Notes under the pieces: model-generated | What the model was told of the DNA's origin: nothing | Databases searched by the model: none | The model's input: the letters and a program-made list of their open reading frames with translations, nothing else | In this document: piece by piece, positions 33,312-42,402 of the stretch | How the letters are laid out: every line of letters begins with the position of its first letter | Numbering within the stretch: position 1 is the first letter of the stretch | Made by a program: the position numbers and the translations under genes | Assembly (NCBI GenBank): GCA_017626145.1 | Contig: JAGAJK010000015.1 | Span: 1-45,164 of the forward strand | From: Clostridia bacterium | GTDB taxonomy: Bacteria > Bacillota > Clostridia > RGIG6154 | Direction of reading: 5' to 3' | DNA length: 45,164 bases

Positions 33312-34184
33312 ATGGATTTTAAAAGAGTGGATAAGGAAAGCTTTAAGGTTGCAATTCCTTACCTTCAGAATGAAAAAATAAACGAATACGGCTTTACCCC
33401 AACATGCGTTTATGCTCCTATGGATAATGCAAAGTTTGCTAAAAGAGGCGAGTGGTTTGTCTTAAAATTTGAGGATGAGGGATTGGAGCATATCAATATT
33501 TTAGGGGATTTCAAAGCAGAAGGCTTTGAAGTCTTTGTGAAAGATTTGCTTAATGAATTTAAAATACTGCGTTTTGATTTTCTCTCAAAAGAAAAGGCTG
33601 AAATCCTTGAAAAAATTTTTGCAGAAAGAGTTGAAAGTGTAAAAACCGACGAAACCCAATGGGATTACATTTACGAAATTAATGATTTTATTAATATGAC
33701 AGGTAAACAAAACCGCCATAAAAGAGAGCAGTATAATGCGTTTGTAAACAACAATAATTTCCGTTACGAAGAAATAAATGAGAATAATAAAAGTCTGTGC
33801 ATTGAAATATGTGAAACCTGGTGCGAAAGAAAAGACTGCAGCTTGTGTGAATATACCTGCGAGAAAAACATTATAAAAGAAATTATTGATAACCTTGATT
33901 GTTATCCCGTAAAGGGTGGAATTTTGTATGTTAACGAAACTCCCTCGGCATTTTTTATAGGTGAGGTTTTAGGGGATACCCTTATGGGCTACCACCAAAA
34001 AACAACCCAACCCCTTATAAAAGGGCTGGGCACGGCAATTTATATTCAGTCTCTTGAAAATTCATTTAAAGAAATAAAATATTTTAACATCGGTCCCGAT
34101 TTGGGAATAGACGGACTAAAACAGTTCAAGCGAATGTTTAAACCCTTTTCAATGGTTGAAAAATACAGTATGGTAATTAAATAA
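33312..34184 (+). CDS. DUF2156 protein (LPG synthase C-terminal-like, GNAT fold)
   Basis: A 290-residue soluble protein resembling the DUF2156 family: MDFKRVDKESFK at the N-terminus, a first GNAT-like half, TGKQNRHKREQYNAF near 127-140, and a second half with GTAIYIQSLENSF and a terminal FNIGPDLGIDGLKQFK motif. Relatives are the catalytic domain of aminoacyl-phosphatidylglycerol synthases, but this stand-alone, membrane-free form has no proven role. A cluster of cysteines (CETWCERKDCSLCEYTC, near 168-186) is unusual. Its 3' end overlaps that of the convergent acetyltransferase by 8 bp. Confidence 0.8.
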   Translation: MDFKRVDKESFKVAIPYLQNEKINEYGFTPTCVYAPMDNAKFAKRGEWFVLKFEDEGLEHINILGDFKAEGFEVFVKDLLNEFKILRFDFLSKEKAEILEKIFAERVESVKTDETQWDYIYEINDFINMTGKQNRHKREQYNAFVNNNNFRYEEINENNKSLCIEICETWCERKDCSLCEYTCEKNIIKEIIDNLDCYPVKGGILYVNETPSAFFIGEVLGDTLMGYHQKTTQPLIKGLGTAIYIQSLENSFKEIKYFNIGPDLGIDGLKQFKRMFKPFSMVEKYSMVIK

Positions 34185-34932
34185 CCTTGATAAATACGTT
34201 ACGATAATTAAATTCTTCGTTCAGCGGTTTAACCATTACCGCCAGCTCATCAATTTGAGCATTTTTAAAGTAATTACCCATAATATCAAAACCGTTACCG
34301 TTAAGGAACACAGCTTCCTCGATAACGGTTTTTTCATTTTCCGCTAAGTAAAGAGCGTAACCGAGAGGTTCTTTATTTCTTTCAAAGCAAACAAATCCGC
34401 CATCGTAATTTTCGTAAAGAAGTCTTAATTCTTCAAATTTTTTATTGCTTCGGGGAAGATATATATCGTGTAATCTGCTTGTTTTTTCAAAAACCTCGAT
34501 ATAGCCGTAATTTGTTGCGCTGTAGTCGGGAACATCTTTGTATTCAAGCTTTTGCTTTTTTTCCGGAACAACGGTTTTATACCCGAATTTTTCGTAGTAA
34601 TTTTTTATTGCAGGCTTTAAAAAGCAGAAGGCAAAGCCTTCTTTTTTTAAATGGTCGTGAAGAAAATCAAGCATTGTAACGGATAAATGCTTTCCTCTGT
34701 ATTTTTCCCTGATTGATACACCGTTAATGTATGCAACCTTTTTACCGTTTATATATACAGTATCGTAATGAGCAGTGCCTATTATTTTTTTGTCAATAAC
34801 CACTACAGACTGATTGCATAAAAAATCCTTGCCAAATTTATAATCAAGATAAAACTCATCTTCGTCAAAAACCTCTTTCCATAAGGCACGAAGCTCGGTT
34901 TTGTCAGTTTCCTTTCCAAGTCTTATTACCAT
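34177..34932 (-). CDS. GNAT-family N-acetyltransferase
   Basis: A 251-residue acetyltransferase. The N-terminal GNAT domain has the acetyl-CoA motif (GVSIREKYRGKHLSVTML, near 70-88, a Q/RxxGxG/A variant) and a C-terminal extension with NYYEKFGYKTV, the usual GNAT beta5-alpha4 region. The two-part layout resembles small Eis-like proteins. ATG 34932 has GGTGGTGA upstream; the 15-residue longer frame has no ribosome binding site. Substrate unknown. Confidence 0.85.
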   Translation of the reverse strand: MVIRLGKETDKTELRALWKEVFDEDEFYLDYKFGKDFLCNQSVVVIDKKIIGTAHYDTVYINGKKVAYINGVSIREKYRGKHLSVTMLDFLHDHLKKEGFAFCFLKPAIKNYYEKFGYKTVVPEKKQKLEYKDVPDYSATNYGYIEVFEKTSRLHDIYLPRSNKKFEELRLLYENYDGGFVCFERNKEPLGYALYLAENEKTVIEEAVFLNGNGFDIMGNYFKNAQIDELAVMVKPLNEEFNYRNVFIKVI

Positions 34933-34996
34933 ATTATCACCACCAATAAGTATACCATAAAAAATGTATATATACAAATAATTTTTAAGAAAAGTA

Positions 34997-35025
34997 TTGA
35001 CTTTACTTTGATAAAGTGGTAAAAT
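34997..35025 (+). promoter_or_regulatory. promoter of the amino-acid ABC transporter operon
   Basis: TTGACT (34997-35002), 17 bp, TAAAAT (35020-35025), about 25 bp before the ribosome binding site. No riboswitch or T-box fits in so short a leader. Confidence 0.8.
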
Positions 35026-35064
35026 GGTGAAGAATTAATAAATATCCGAAGGGAGAAATAAAAA

Positions 35065-35865
35065 ATGAAGAAATTATTGGCTATTATAATGGCAGCAGTA
35101 ATGCTTTTTGCTTTAGCAGGTTGCGGAGCAAAAGACGACAATGTTCTTGTTTGCGGTGTTACAATTTTTGAAAATATGAACGAACAGCTTGAAGACGGAA
35201 CATGGACAGGTTTTGAAACTGAGTTCGCTCAGGAAGTAGGTAAGCTTATCGGTATGGAAGTTGATTTCCAGATTATCGACTGGGCACAGAAGTACAATGA
35301 GCTTGAATCAGGCGCAATTGACTGTATCTGGAACGGATTTACAGCAAATTCATCTGATGAAGTTAACGGTGTACAGGTAAAGCGTTCAGATATCGTTGAT
35401 TTTTCATACGGTTATATGCTTAATCAGCAGTGTATCGTAACAAAAGCTGACAATATTGAAAACATCAAGTCAGAAGCTGACCTTAAGGGTAAATCAGCTT
35501 GTGTAGAAGGCGGAAGTGCAGGTGCGTCATACGCTGCTACAGTAACAGATGAAGATAAGATACTTGCTACAACAGCTCAGATTAACGCATTTACAGAAGT
35601 TAAAGCAGGTGCTGTTGATTTCGCAGTAGTTGATATTATTCTTGCAAAGAATATCTGCGGACAGGGCGACTATGCTGACCTTGCAATTGTAGAAGCAATT
35701 GAACTTGATTCTGAAATTTATGCTGTTGGCTTCAAGAAGGGCAGCGACCTTACAGCAAAGGTAAATGAAGCAATCAAGACACTTGAGGAAAACGGAAAGC
35801 TTATGGAACTTGCTAAGAAGTATGGCTTTGAAAATGTTCTTCAGGTAACAGAAAATATAGAATAA
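35065..35865 (+). CDS. polar amino-acid ABC transporter substrate-binding lipoprotein
   Basis: A 266-residue lipoprotein: signal MKKLLAIIMAAVMLFALAG with lipobox LAGC and lipidated C20. The mature part is a family-3 solute-binding fold, with the WTGFETEFAQEVGK and IIDWAQKYNELESGAIDCIW motifs and a DFAVVDIILAK hinge region. This class carries polar amino acids such as glutamine, histidine or cystine; the exact ligand cannot be read from sequence. AGGGAG precedes the start. It is followed by permease and ATPase genes, so the transporter is complete. Confidence 0.94.
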   Translation: MKKLLAIIMAAVMLFALAGCGAKDDNVLVCGVTIFENMNEQLEDGTWTGFETEFAQEVGKLIGMEVDFQIIDWAQKYNELESGAIDCIWNGFTANSSDEVNGVQVKRSDIVDFSYGYMLNQQCIVTKADNIENIKSEADLKGKSACVEGGSAGASYAATVTDEDKILATTAQINAFTEVKAGAVDFAVVDIILAKNICGQGDYADLAIVEAIELDSEIYAVGFKKGSDLTAKVNEAIKTLEENGKLMELAKKYGFENVLQVTENIE

Positions 35866-35887
35866 TTTTTGTTAAAGGAAAGTTATA

Positions 35888-36532
35888 ATGGAATTTTGGA
35901 AAGTTACTTTAAGTCTTTTAGACGGTTTACAAAATACCTGTATGATTTTTGCGCTAACACTTGTGTTAGCGCTTCCTTTAGGTTTGGTAATATCTTTTGG
36001 CTCAATGTCAAAATTCAAGCCCCTGGCTTATCTGGTTAAAACCTTTGTATGGATAATCCGCGGTGTTCCTCTTATGCTTCAGGTTATTATTTTATTTTAT
36101 GTACCCGGCTTTCTTATAGGACGTCCGATTCTTTCGAGATTTTCATCTGTTATAGCGGCGTTTGTTATAAACTATGCCTGCTATTTTTCGGAAATATACA
36201 GAGGTGGCATCGAAAGCATAACCAAAGGTCAGTACGAGGCAGGACAGGTGCTTGGTATGACCAAAACACAGGTATTTTTTAAGGTAGTGCTTATGCAGGT
36301 TGTAAAACGTGTACTTGCACCTATGGGTAATGAAGTAATCACTCTTGTTAAGGATACAGCACTTGCCCGTGTTATTATGATAGTCGAGGTAATTCAGGCT
36401 GCACAGAATTTTGCAAGCTACGGTCTTATGTGGCCACTTTTCTATACGGCAGTATTCTATCTTGCTTTTGTAGGATTACTTACACTTCTTTTCAATTATC
36501 TTGAAAAGAAACTTGACTATTATAAGGGTTAA
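35888..36532 (+). CDS. polar amino-acid ABC transporter permease (HisM family)
   Basis: A 214-residue membrane protein with about five helices. The EAA loop that contacts the ATPase is Y-EAGQVLGMTKTQVFFKVVLMQ, near 116-136, and RGVPLMLQ is the family motif. As no second permease gene is present, it should form a homodimer. A 10-bp inverted repeat (35951-35972) lies inside the coding region. Confidence 0.93.
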   Translation: MEFWKVTLSLLDGLQNTCMIFALTLVLALPLGLVISFGSMSKFKPLAYLVKTFVWIIRGVPLMLQVIILFYVPGFLIGRPILSRFSSVIAAFVINYACYFSEIYRGGIESITKGQYEAGQVLGMTKTQVFFKVVLMQVVKRVLAPMGNEVITLVKDTALARVIMIVEVIQAAQNFASYGLMWPLFYTAVFYLAFVGLLTLLFNYLEKKLDYYKG

Positions 36533-36545
36533 GGAGGAATTACAG

Positions 36546-37331
36546 GTGGCTATTTTAGAAGTTAAAAACATAAAAAAGACTTTCGGGAAGGTTCAGGTTT
36601 TAAAGGGCGTAGATTTTTCTATGTATGAAGGAGAGGTTCTGAGTGTAATCGGGTCCTCGGGAAGCGGAAAGACTACACTTTTAAGATGTATTAATTTTCT
36701 TGAAAGAGCTGATGAGGGATGCATTTATCTTGACGGTGAGCTTTTGTTTGACGGTAGTGTACACAGCAAGGCTTCTCCCAAGGAAATAAGAGCAAAACAG
36801 CTTAATTTTGGTCTTGTTTTTCAGGATTTTAACTTATTTCCTCAGTACACGGTTCTTGAGAATGTAACTCTTGCACCTAAGCTCCTTGCCAAAGAAAGAG
36901 AAGATTACAAGGAAAATAAAAAGCAGATTTTAGAAGAAATAGAAGAAAACGCAAAGTCTATAATAGACAGGGTAGGGCTTACCGAGAAGCTTGATAACTA
37001 TCCGTGTCAGTTGTCGGGCGGACAGAAGCAAAGAGTTTCTATTGCCCGTGCCCTTGCTTTAAGACCAAGAATACTTTTCTTCGATGAACCTACATCTGCT
37101 CTTGACCCTGAGCTTACGGGAGAAATTTTAAGAGTTATAAAGCAGCTTGCGAGCGAACACGTTACAATGGTAATTGTAACACACGAAATAGGCTTTGCCA
37201 GAAATGTTTCGGACAGAATCATTTTTATGGCTGACGGAGTTGTACTTGAGGAGGGAACACCCGAAGATGTTATTGACAATCCGAAGCACGAAAGAACCAA
37301 AGCATTTTTAAGTAAGCTTGATAACAAATAA
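36546..37331 (+). CDS. polar amino-acid ABC transporter ATP-binding protein
   Basis: A 261-residue GlnQ/HisP-type ATPase. Walker A is GSSGSGKTT near 36-44, the Q-loop is VFQDFNLFP, the signature LSGGQKQRVSIARAL, Walker B RILFFDEPTSALDPE, and the switch His is in IVTHEIGFA. GTG 36546 follows AAGGAGG by 9 nt; the longer frame overlaps the permease and lacks a ribosome binding site. Third and last gene of the operon. Confidence 0.95.
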   Translation: MAILEVKNIKKTFGKVQVLKGVDFSMYEGEVLSVIGSSGSGKTTLLRCINFLERADEGCIYLDGELLFDGSVHSKASPKEIRAKQLNFGLVFQDFNLFPQYTVLENVTLAPKLLAKEREDYKENKKQILEEIEENAKSIIDRVGLTEKLDNYPCQLSGGQKQRVSIARALALRPRILFFDEPTSALDPELTGEILRVIKQLASEHVTMVIVTHEIGFARNVSDRIIFMADGVVLEEGTPEDVIDNPKHERTKAFLSKLDNK

Positions 37332-37337
37332 TAAAAT

Positions 37338-37385
37338 AACGTATTTCATTATTGCAAAAGCCTGCATTTGGAATACGTTTTTTAT
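37338..37385 (+). terminator. terminator of the ABC transporter operon
   Basis: AACGTATT pairs with AATACGTT, with a TGCA inner stem, followed by six T. Confidence 0.75.
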
Positions 37386-37421
37386 ATGTACAGAATATAG
37401 GACAGTAAAACTGCTATTATA

Positions 37422-37541
37422 AGGATGTGAAGAGAACTTCACATCCTCTTGGCTTCGGAACAAACTGTTCCGTTGTTCCGCTAAAATACTCCCCGGTATT
37501 TTGCGGACAGTGCAAGGCAGAGAGATACGGCTCTCTGCCTT
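37422..37541. repeat. cluster of four hairpins between convergent operons
   Basis: In order: GGATGTGAAG/CTTCACATCC, CGGAAC/GTTCCG, TCCGC-AAAATAC/GTATTTT-GCGGA, and AAGGCAGAGAG/CTCTCTGCCTT. The last overlaps the symporter stop codon and may terminate in both directions. No coding sequence. Confidence 0.6.
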
Positions 37542-39042
37542 ATTTATTTTCTCTTTTAAGAGCCATCTGATGCTTTAACTGGATATGTCTGTCAAAGGAT
37601 AGCAAAGGCGTAATTTTTTTATTTTTAAAGGTTCTGTCTGTATAATTACGGCTGATTTTTATTACAAACGGGAACAGAAAAAGAATTGCAGTAAGATTCG
37701 GCAGCATCATAAGACCGTTAAAGGTGTCGCAAATGCTCCAGGTAAGCTCTGAATTTATTACCGTTCCAAGCGGTATAACGGATATAAAAGCAAGCTTATA
37801 TATTTTTTCTGCATATGGAAGGTTAAGGTAGCTTAATGCAGAAACAGCATATTGAGACCACCCTATAATTGATGTAAATGCGAACATAAAAATACTTATT
37901 GCTACAAATTTATTCCCGAAGCCGGCAAATACCCTTCCGAATGCCTCAGTAACCATCACCGAGTCGGCAAGTGTTAAAGGAACCTTTGATGTTAAAATTA
38001 CAAGAGCTGTCATGGTACAGATTAAAAAAGTATCAACAAAAACCTGAAAAATTCCCCACATTCCCTGAACAGCAGGCTCTTTTACATCGGAGGATATATT
38101 TATAAGTACCGTTGAGCCCATACCTGCTTCGGTAGAAAATAAGCCTCTTTTAAAGCCCGTTGTTATAATTGTTTTTAATGTTAATCCGCTTACGGCACCT
38201 GTTGCCGCTTTAAAGCTGAATGCTTCTGTAAATATGTGTTTAAATGCTTCGACTATATTTTCCCTGTGAACAAAAATCACCGAAATACTTCCCAATACAA
38301 AAAACATAACCATAAAAGGAATGATTTTTTCTGCAAGAGAAGCAATTCTTTTTAATCCTCCTAAGATTACAAATCCGCAGATAAGTGTCAGACAAAAAGC
38401 TATAATCAAATTGTATAAAGGAATTCCTGCAACTAAGAATGAGGAAATATAAGGGAGGGGAAATGCGTAAATAATATTTTCGGTTATTTTGTTAACCTGA
38501 CCAAGATTTCCTATACCAAATGAAGCGAAAACACAAAAAATGCAAAAGGATATTCCGAGAACCTTTGAAAGCATTTTAAATGGCTTTTTGCCCCCGATAC
38601 TCTTTTCTAAAATATACATACATCCGCCCTGCCAGATTCCTTTTTTGTTTTTTTCTCTGAAATAAATACCAAGAACATTTTCAGCGTAGGCTGTCATCAT
38701 AGAAAAGAAAGCTGCTACCCACATCCAGAAAACAGCACCGCACCCTCCGGTTTTTATGGCGGCAGAAACACCTACTATACTTCCCACTCCTATAGTGGAG
38801 GCAAGGGATGTGCATAGTGCCTGCATCTGGGTTATTGTGCCTGAGCTTTCTTTTTTCTTTGGTCTGAAAACACCCTCAAAAGGCTTCTTTATCCAGTGAA
38901 AAAAGTATCTTATCTGAAAAAAGTTTGTGCCGATTGTAAAAAGTAACCCCGTAAAAATAAGAAGGACAAGCCCAAGCTTGTCCCATATAAAAGTATTGAT
39001 TTTTGAATTAAATTCCGATAATTGAACCAACAGCTGTGACAT
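37540..39042 (-). CDS. alanine/glycine:cation symporter (AGCS family)
   Basis: A 500-residue transporter with about ten to eleven helices that couples Na+ or H+ to alanine or glycine uptake. Family motifs are visible: the N-terminal GTITQMQALCTSLASTIGVG, then GAVFWMWVAAF, and the central FKRGLFSTEAGMGS signature. It starts 23 nt after mgtE, so it is the last gene of a four-gene minus-strand operon. AAAGGAT lies about 10 nt upstream of ATG 39042. Confidence 0.93.
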   Translation of the reverse strand: MSQLLVQLSEFNSKINTFIWDKLGLVLLIFTGLLFTIGTNFFQIRYFFHWIKKPFEGVFRPKKKESSGTITQMQALCTSLASTIGVGSIVGVSAAIKTGGCGAVFWMWVAAFFSMMTAYAENVLGIYFREKNKKGIWQGGCMYILEKSIGGKKPFKMLSKVLGISFCIFCVFASFGIGNLGQVNKITENIIYAFPLPYISSFLVAGIPLYNLIIAFCLTLICGFVILGGLKRIASLAEKIIPFMVMFFVLGSISVIFVHRENIVEAFKHIFTEAFSFKAATGAVSGLTLKTIITTGFKRGLFSTEAGMGSTVLINISSDVKEPAVQGMWGIFQVFVDTFLICTMTALVILTSKVPLTLADSVMVTEAFGRVFAGFGNKFVAISIFMFAFTSIIGWSQYAVSALSYLNLPYAEKIYKLAFISVIPLGTVINSELTWSICDTFNGLMMLPNLTAILFLFPFVIKISRNYTDRTFKNKKITPLLSFDRHIQLKHQMALKRENK

Positions 39043-39065
39043 ACCGTAACATATCCTTTCACGAT

Positions 39066-40427
39066 TCAGATACCTAAAATATATGTTGCGATATTGAAGA
39101 ATATTACAAGGCTTAAAGCATCTACAATTGTAGTAATAAAAGGATTAGCCATAACAGCCGGGTCAAAGCCGATTTTCTTTGCAACCATAGGCAAAAGACA
39201 ACCTACAATTTTCGCGGCGATAACCGTAATAAGCAGAGTAAGGCAAACAACAACGGCAATTTCAATTGCAATGCGGTCAATCAGTATCAGCTTTAAAAGA
39301 TTTGCAAGAGCGAGAACAATACCGCATAGAATTGATACCAGAAATTCTTTACCAAGCACCTTGAAAATATCTTTAAATTCAATTTCCCCTATAGAAAGAC
39401 CACGGATAACTGTAACCGATGACTGACTGCCTGAGTTACCGCCGGTATTCATAAGCATAGGAATAAATGAAGTAAGTATAATACAGCTTGCAAGAGCCGA
39501 TTCGTAGGCTGTTAATATCTGTCCCGTAAAAGCGGCTGAAATCATAAGAATCAAAAGCCACGGGATACGCTGTTTAAAGGTTTCGAAAACACCTGTCTTA
39601 AGATACGGCTTTTCAGAAGGTGTAATAGCCGCCATCTTTTCCATATCTTCTGTAGTTTCTTCTTCCATTACGTCAAAAACGTCGTCGACAGTAATGATGC
39701 CTACAATACGGTTTTCATGGTCAACAACCGGAAGTGCAAGAAGGTCGTATTTGTTAAAGGTCTGAATAATTTCTTCCTGTTCTTCGGTTGTGACACATTT
39801 TATAACATTTGTATCCATTATCTCTTCGATGATACAGTCGGGAGATGACATAATAAGGTCTTTTAATGAAACGATACCCTCCAGAAAACGCTGAGGTCCT
39901 GTAACGTAACAGGTATATATTGTTTCTTTGTCAACACCGGTTTTTCTTATATAATTAATAGCATCACTTACCGTCATAGTTTTCTTTAATGCAACATATT
40001 CGGCAGTCATAATGCTTCCTGCGCTGTCATCGGGATAACGCAAAAACTGATTGATAAGATTTCGTGTTTGTGGTGTAGCAATTCTTAAAATACGTTTAAC
40101 TACCGTAGCAGGCAACTCTTCAAGAAGGTCAACCACGTCGTCCACGAACAAATCTTCAATCATAAAGTGAAGGTCGGTATCACTTATAGAGGTTATGATG
40201 TGCTCCTGAGTGTCTGAGGAAAGGCAGGCAAAAACCTCACTTGCCAGATCCTTGTTCAAAAGTCGGAACACAATAAGTGCTTTATCGGAGTCAAGCTCCT
40301 CCATAAAGACGGCTATATCAACCTCATTCATATCAGAAATTTCCTTTTTAAGATTAATAAGCTGCTTTTCCTCGAGCATTTCCCTAAGCAGTTCAAAATC
40401 GGGTGCGTAATCGTTAATTGTCGCCAT
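39066..40427 (-). CDS. mgtE: magnesium transporter MgtE
   Basis: A 453-residue channel: a cytoplasmic N-domain (about 10-130), two CBS domains (about 140-260), a plug helix, then five membrane helices with the pore motifs (SFIPMLMNTGGNSGSQSS near 330 and PFITTIVDALSLVIFF near 430). The N- and CBS domains close the pore when Mg2+ is high. No M-box riboswitch is present upstream, where only 31 bp separate it from the ABC-F gene. Confidence 0.96.
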   Translation of the reverse strand: MATINDYAPDFELLREMLEEKQLINLKKEISDMNEVDIAVFMEELDSDKALIVFRLLNKDLASEVFACLSSDTQEHIITSISDTDLHFMIEDLFVDDVVDLLEELPATVVKRILRIATPQTRNLINQFLRYPDDSAGSIMTAEYVALKKTMTVSDAINYIRKTGVDKETIYTCYVTGPQRFLEGIVSLKDLIMSSPDCIIEEIMDTNVIKCVTTEEQEEIIQTFNKYDLLALPVVDHENRIVGIITVDDVFDVMEEETTEDMEKMAAITPSEKPYLKTGVFETFKQRIPWLLILMISAAFTGQILTAYESALASCIILTSFIPMLMNTGGNSGSQSSVTVIRGLSIGEIEFKDIFKVLGKEFLVSILCGIVLALANLLKLILIDRIAIEIAVVVCLTLLITVIAAKIVGCLLPMVAKKIGFDPAVMANPFITTIVDALSLVIFFNIATYILGI

Positions 40428-40458
40428 TTTATGTTCCTCCTTTCAAAAATATTAATTA

Positions 40459-42366
40459 TCAGCTTTCAAGCATATCAAGCTCTTGTGAATACTGCTCCCA
40501 TTCTTCCATAACTCTTTCGAGCTCTTGATTTTTTTCGGTTAAAATATTGTTAAGCTCCATAATTTTTTCAAAATCGGAAGAAATTTCCGGATTTGAAATT
40601 TCTTCCGAGAGCTGAAGCGTTTCCTCCTCAAGCTCTGTTATTCTTTCTTCTGCTCTTGAAATTTTAGTACGGAGCTTTCTTTTTTCGGACTCAAGAGCTT
40701 TTTGTTGTTTATAGTCAAGTGCATTTGACGAGATTTTCTTTTCAGGTTCACTTTTTTCTTCAAGTAATTTTTTAGTTCTTATATATTCGTCATAGTCACC
40801 GTGTATTACTGTTATGCCTTCCTTTGACAAAAGATAAATTTTTGTTGCAAGCTTGTTTACAAAGTATCTGTCATGGGAAACGGTAAGAAGTGTGCCCTCG
40901 TAAGCACCAAGCGCTGCTTCAATCGCTTCCTTTGACGGAATATCAAGATGGTTAGTAGGTTCGTCCAGAAGCAGGAAATTAGCCTTCGAAAGCATCAACT
41001 TTGCAAATGCAACACGAGCCTTTTCACCGCCTGAGAGAGTTCCTATTTGTTTAAAAACTTCCTCACCCTTAAATAAAAACACAGCAAGTGCAGAACGGAT
41101 TGTGGTATTGTCCAAAGCAGGCAGAAAGTCTGAAATTTCTTCAAAAATAGTTTTTGAATCGTCCAGGTCGCACTGTGCCTGGTCATAATATGCACTTTCA
41201 ACTCTCGGCCCCGTTTTGAAACGTCCTGAATCAGAACGCATTCGTCCTAACAGTATTTTAAGTAAGGTAGTTTTGCCACAACCGTTTGCACCCATAATAA
41301 AAACACGGTCACCCTTTTTGACCTCAAAATTAACATTGTCAAAAAGGACTGTTTCATCAAATTTTTTTGATACATTTTCAACGGTTAAAACATCGTTGGC
41401 ACAGTCTGCCATAAAATTGAATTTGAAATTAAGTGTATCAAGAGTTTTTTCGGGCTTAACCATAGTCTGTTCGATGCGGTCAATCGCTTTTTGTTTGCTT
41501 TCGGCAGTACGCAGATTTCTTTCTCTGTTCCATTGCTTCTGCTGTGCAATTATACCTTCAAGACGCTTGATTTCCTTTTCTTTTAATGCGTAATCCTTTT
41601 CCTCCGCCGCACGGTCGGCATCTTTTTTCTGCTTGTAGTAGGAATAGTTTCCGTTATATTCCTTTAGCTTATGATGCTCTATTTCATAAATTTTATTAGT
41701 TACCTTATCAAGGAAGTATCTGTCGTGAGTAATTAAAAGAATGCTTCCCGGGTAGCTTTGGAGAAAATCCTCAAGCCAGGTAACAGCGTCAATGTCAAGA
41801 TGGTTAGTAGGTTCGTCAAGAAGCAGAACGTCTGCATTTTCAAGAAGAACCTTTGCAAGCATAACTCTTGTTCTTTGTCCGCCGCTTAATGATGAGAGTG
41901 GAACGGAAAAATGCTCTTCCGAAAAACCCAGACCTGTCAGGGTTGATTTTATTCTTCCACGATAGGTGAGACCACCCATATCTATATATTTCTGATTAAG
42001 CTCCGTGAAGCGTAAAATATCTTCGTCAAGGCTTTGCTTTTCAATCTTTTTATTAAGGTCGCTCAGCTGTTGTTCCATTTCCACCAGATGAGTAAAAACT
42101 CCCATAACCTCATCAATGGCATTTTTTTCGGAGGAGTATTCTCCGAACTGCTTCATATAGCTTATTTTTATATTTTTATTTCTGAAAATACTTCCCTCAT
42201 CAGGTGAGATTTCATCGGTTATAAGCTTGAACAAGGTAGTTTTGCCTGCACCGTTTATACCTAAAACACCGGTTCTGTCTCCCGAGCTTAAGGTAAAGGA
42301 GACATCTTCAAGGATAGTATCAATTCCATATGATTTTTTAATTTTCGAAGCTGTAAGAAGTATCAC
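40459..42366 (-). CDS. ABC-F family ATP-binding protein (Uup/YdiF-like)
   Basis: A 635-residue soluble protein with two ABC domains: Walker A GINGAGKTT near 36-44 and GANGCGKTT near 355-363, both LSGGQ/E signatures, and Walker B LLLDEPTNHLD twice. A linker with a charged helical arm lies between and a coiled coil (about 555-635) ends it. ABC-F proteins act on the ribosome or in DNA-associated roles; the C-terminal coiled coil resembles Uup/YdiF more than antibiotic-resistance types. No transmembrane partner. Confidence 0.94.
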   Translation of the reverse strand: MILLTASKIKKSYGIDTILEDVSFTLSSGDRTGVLGINGAGKTTLFKLITDEISPDEGSIFRNKNIKISYMKQFGEYSSEKNAIDEVMGVFTHLVEMEQQLSDLNKKIEKQSLDEDILRFTELNQKYIDMGGLTYRGRIKSTLTGLGFSEEHFSVPLSSLSGGQRTRVMLAKVLLENADVLLLDEPTNHLDIDAVTWLEDFLQSYPGSILLITHDRYFLDKVTNKIYEIEHHKLKEYNGNYSYYKQKKDADRAAEEKDYALKEKEIKRLEGIIAQQKQWNRERNLRTAESKQKAIDRIEQTMVKPEKTLDTLNFKFNFMADCANDVLTVENVSKKFDETVLFDNVNFEVKKGDRVFIMGANGCGKTTLLKILLGRMRSDSGRFKTGPRVESAYYDQAQCDLDDSKTIFEEISDFLPALDNTTIRSALAVFLFKGEEVFKQIGTLSGGEKARVAFAKLMLSKANFLLLDEPTNHLDIPSKEAIEAALGAYEGTLLTVSHDRYFVNKLATKIYLLSKEGITVIHGDYDEYIRTKKLLEEKSEPEKKISSNALDYKQQKALESEKRKLRTKISRAEERITELEEETLQLSEEISNPEISSDFEKIMELNNILTEKNQELERVMEEWEQYSQELDMLES

Positions 42367-42402
42367 AAGAAATCTCCTTTCTTTTAAATAAATTAAGTAC
42401 AG

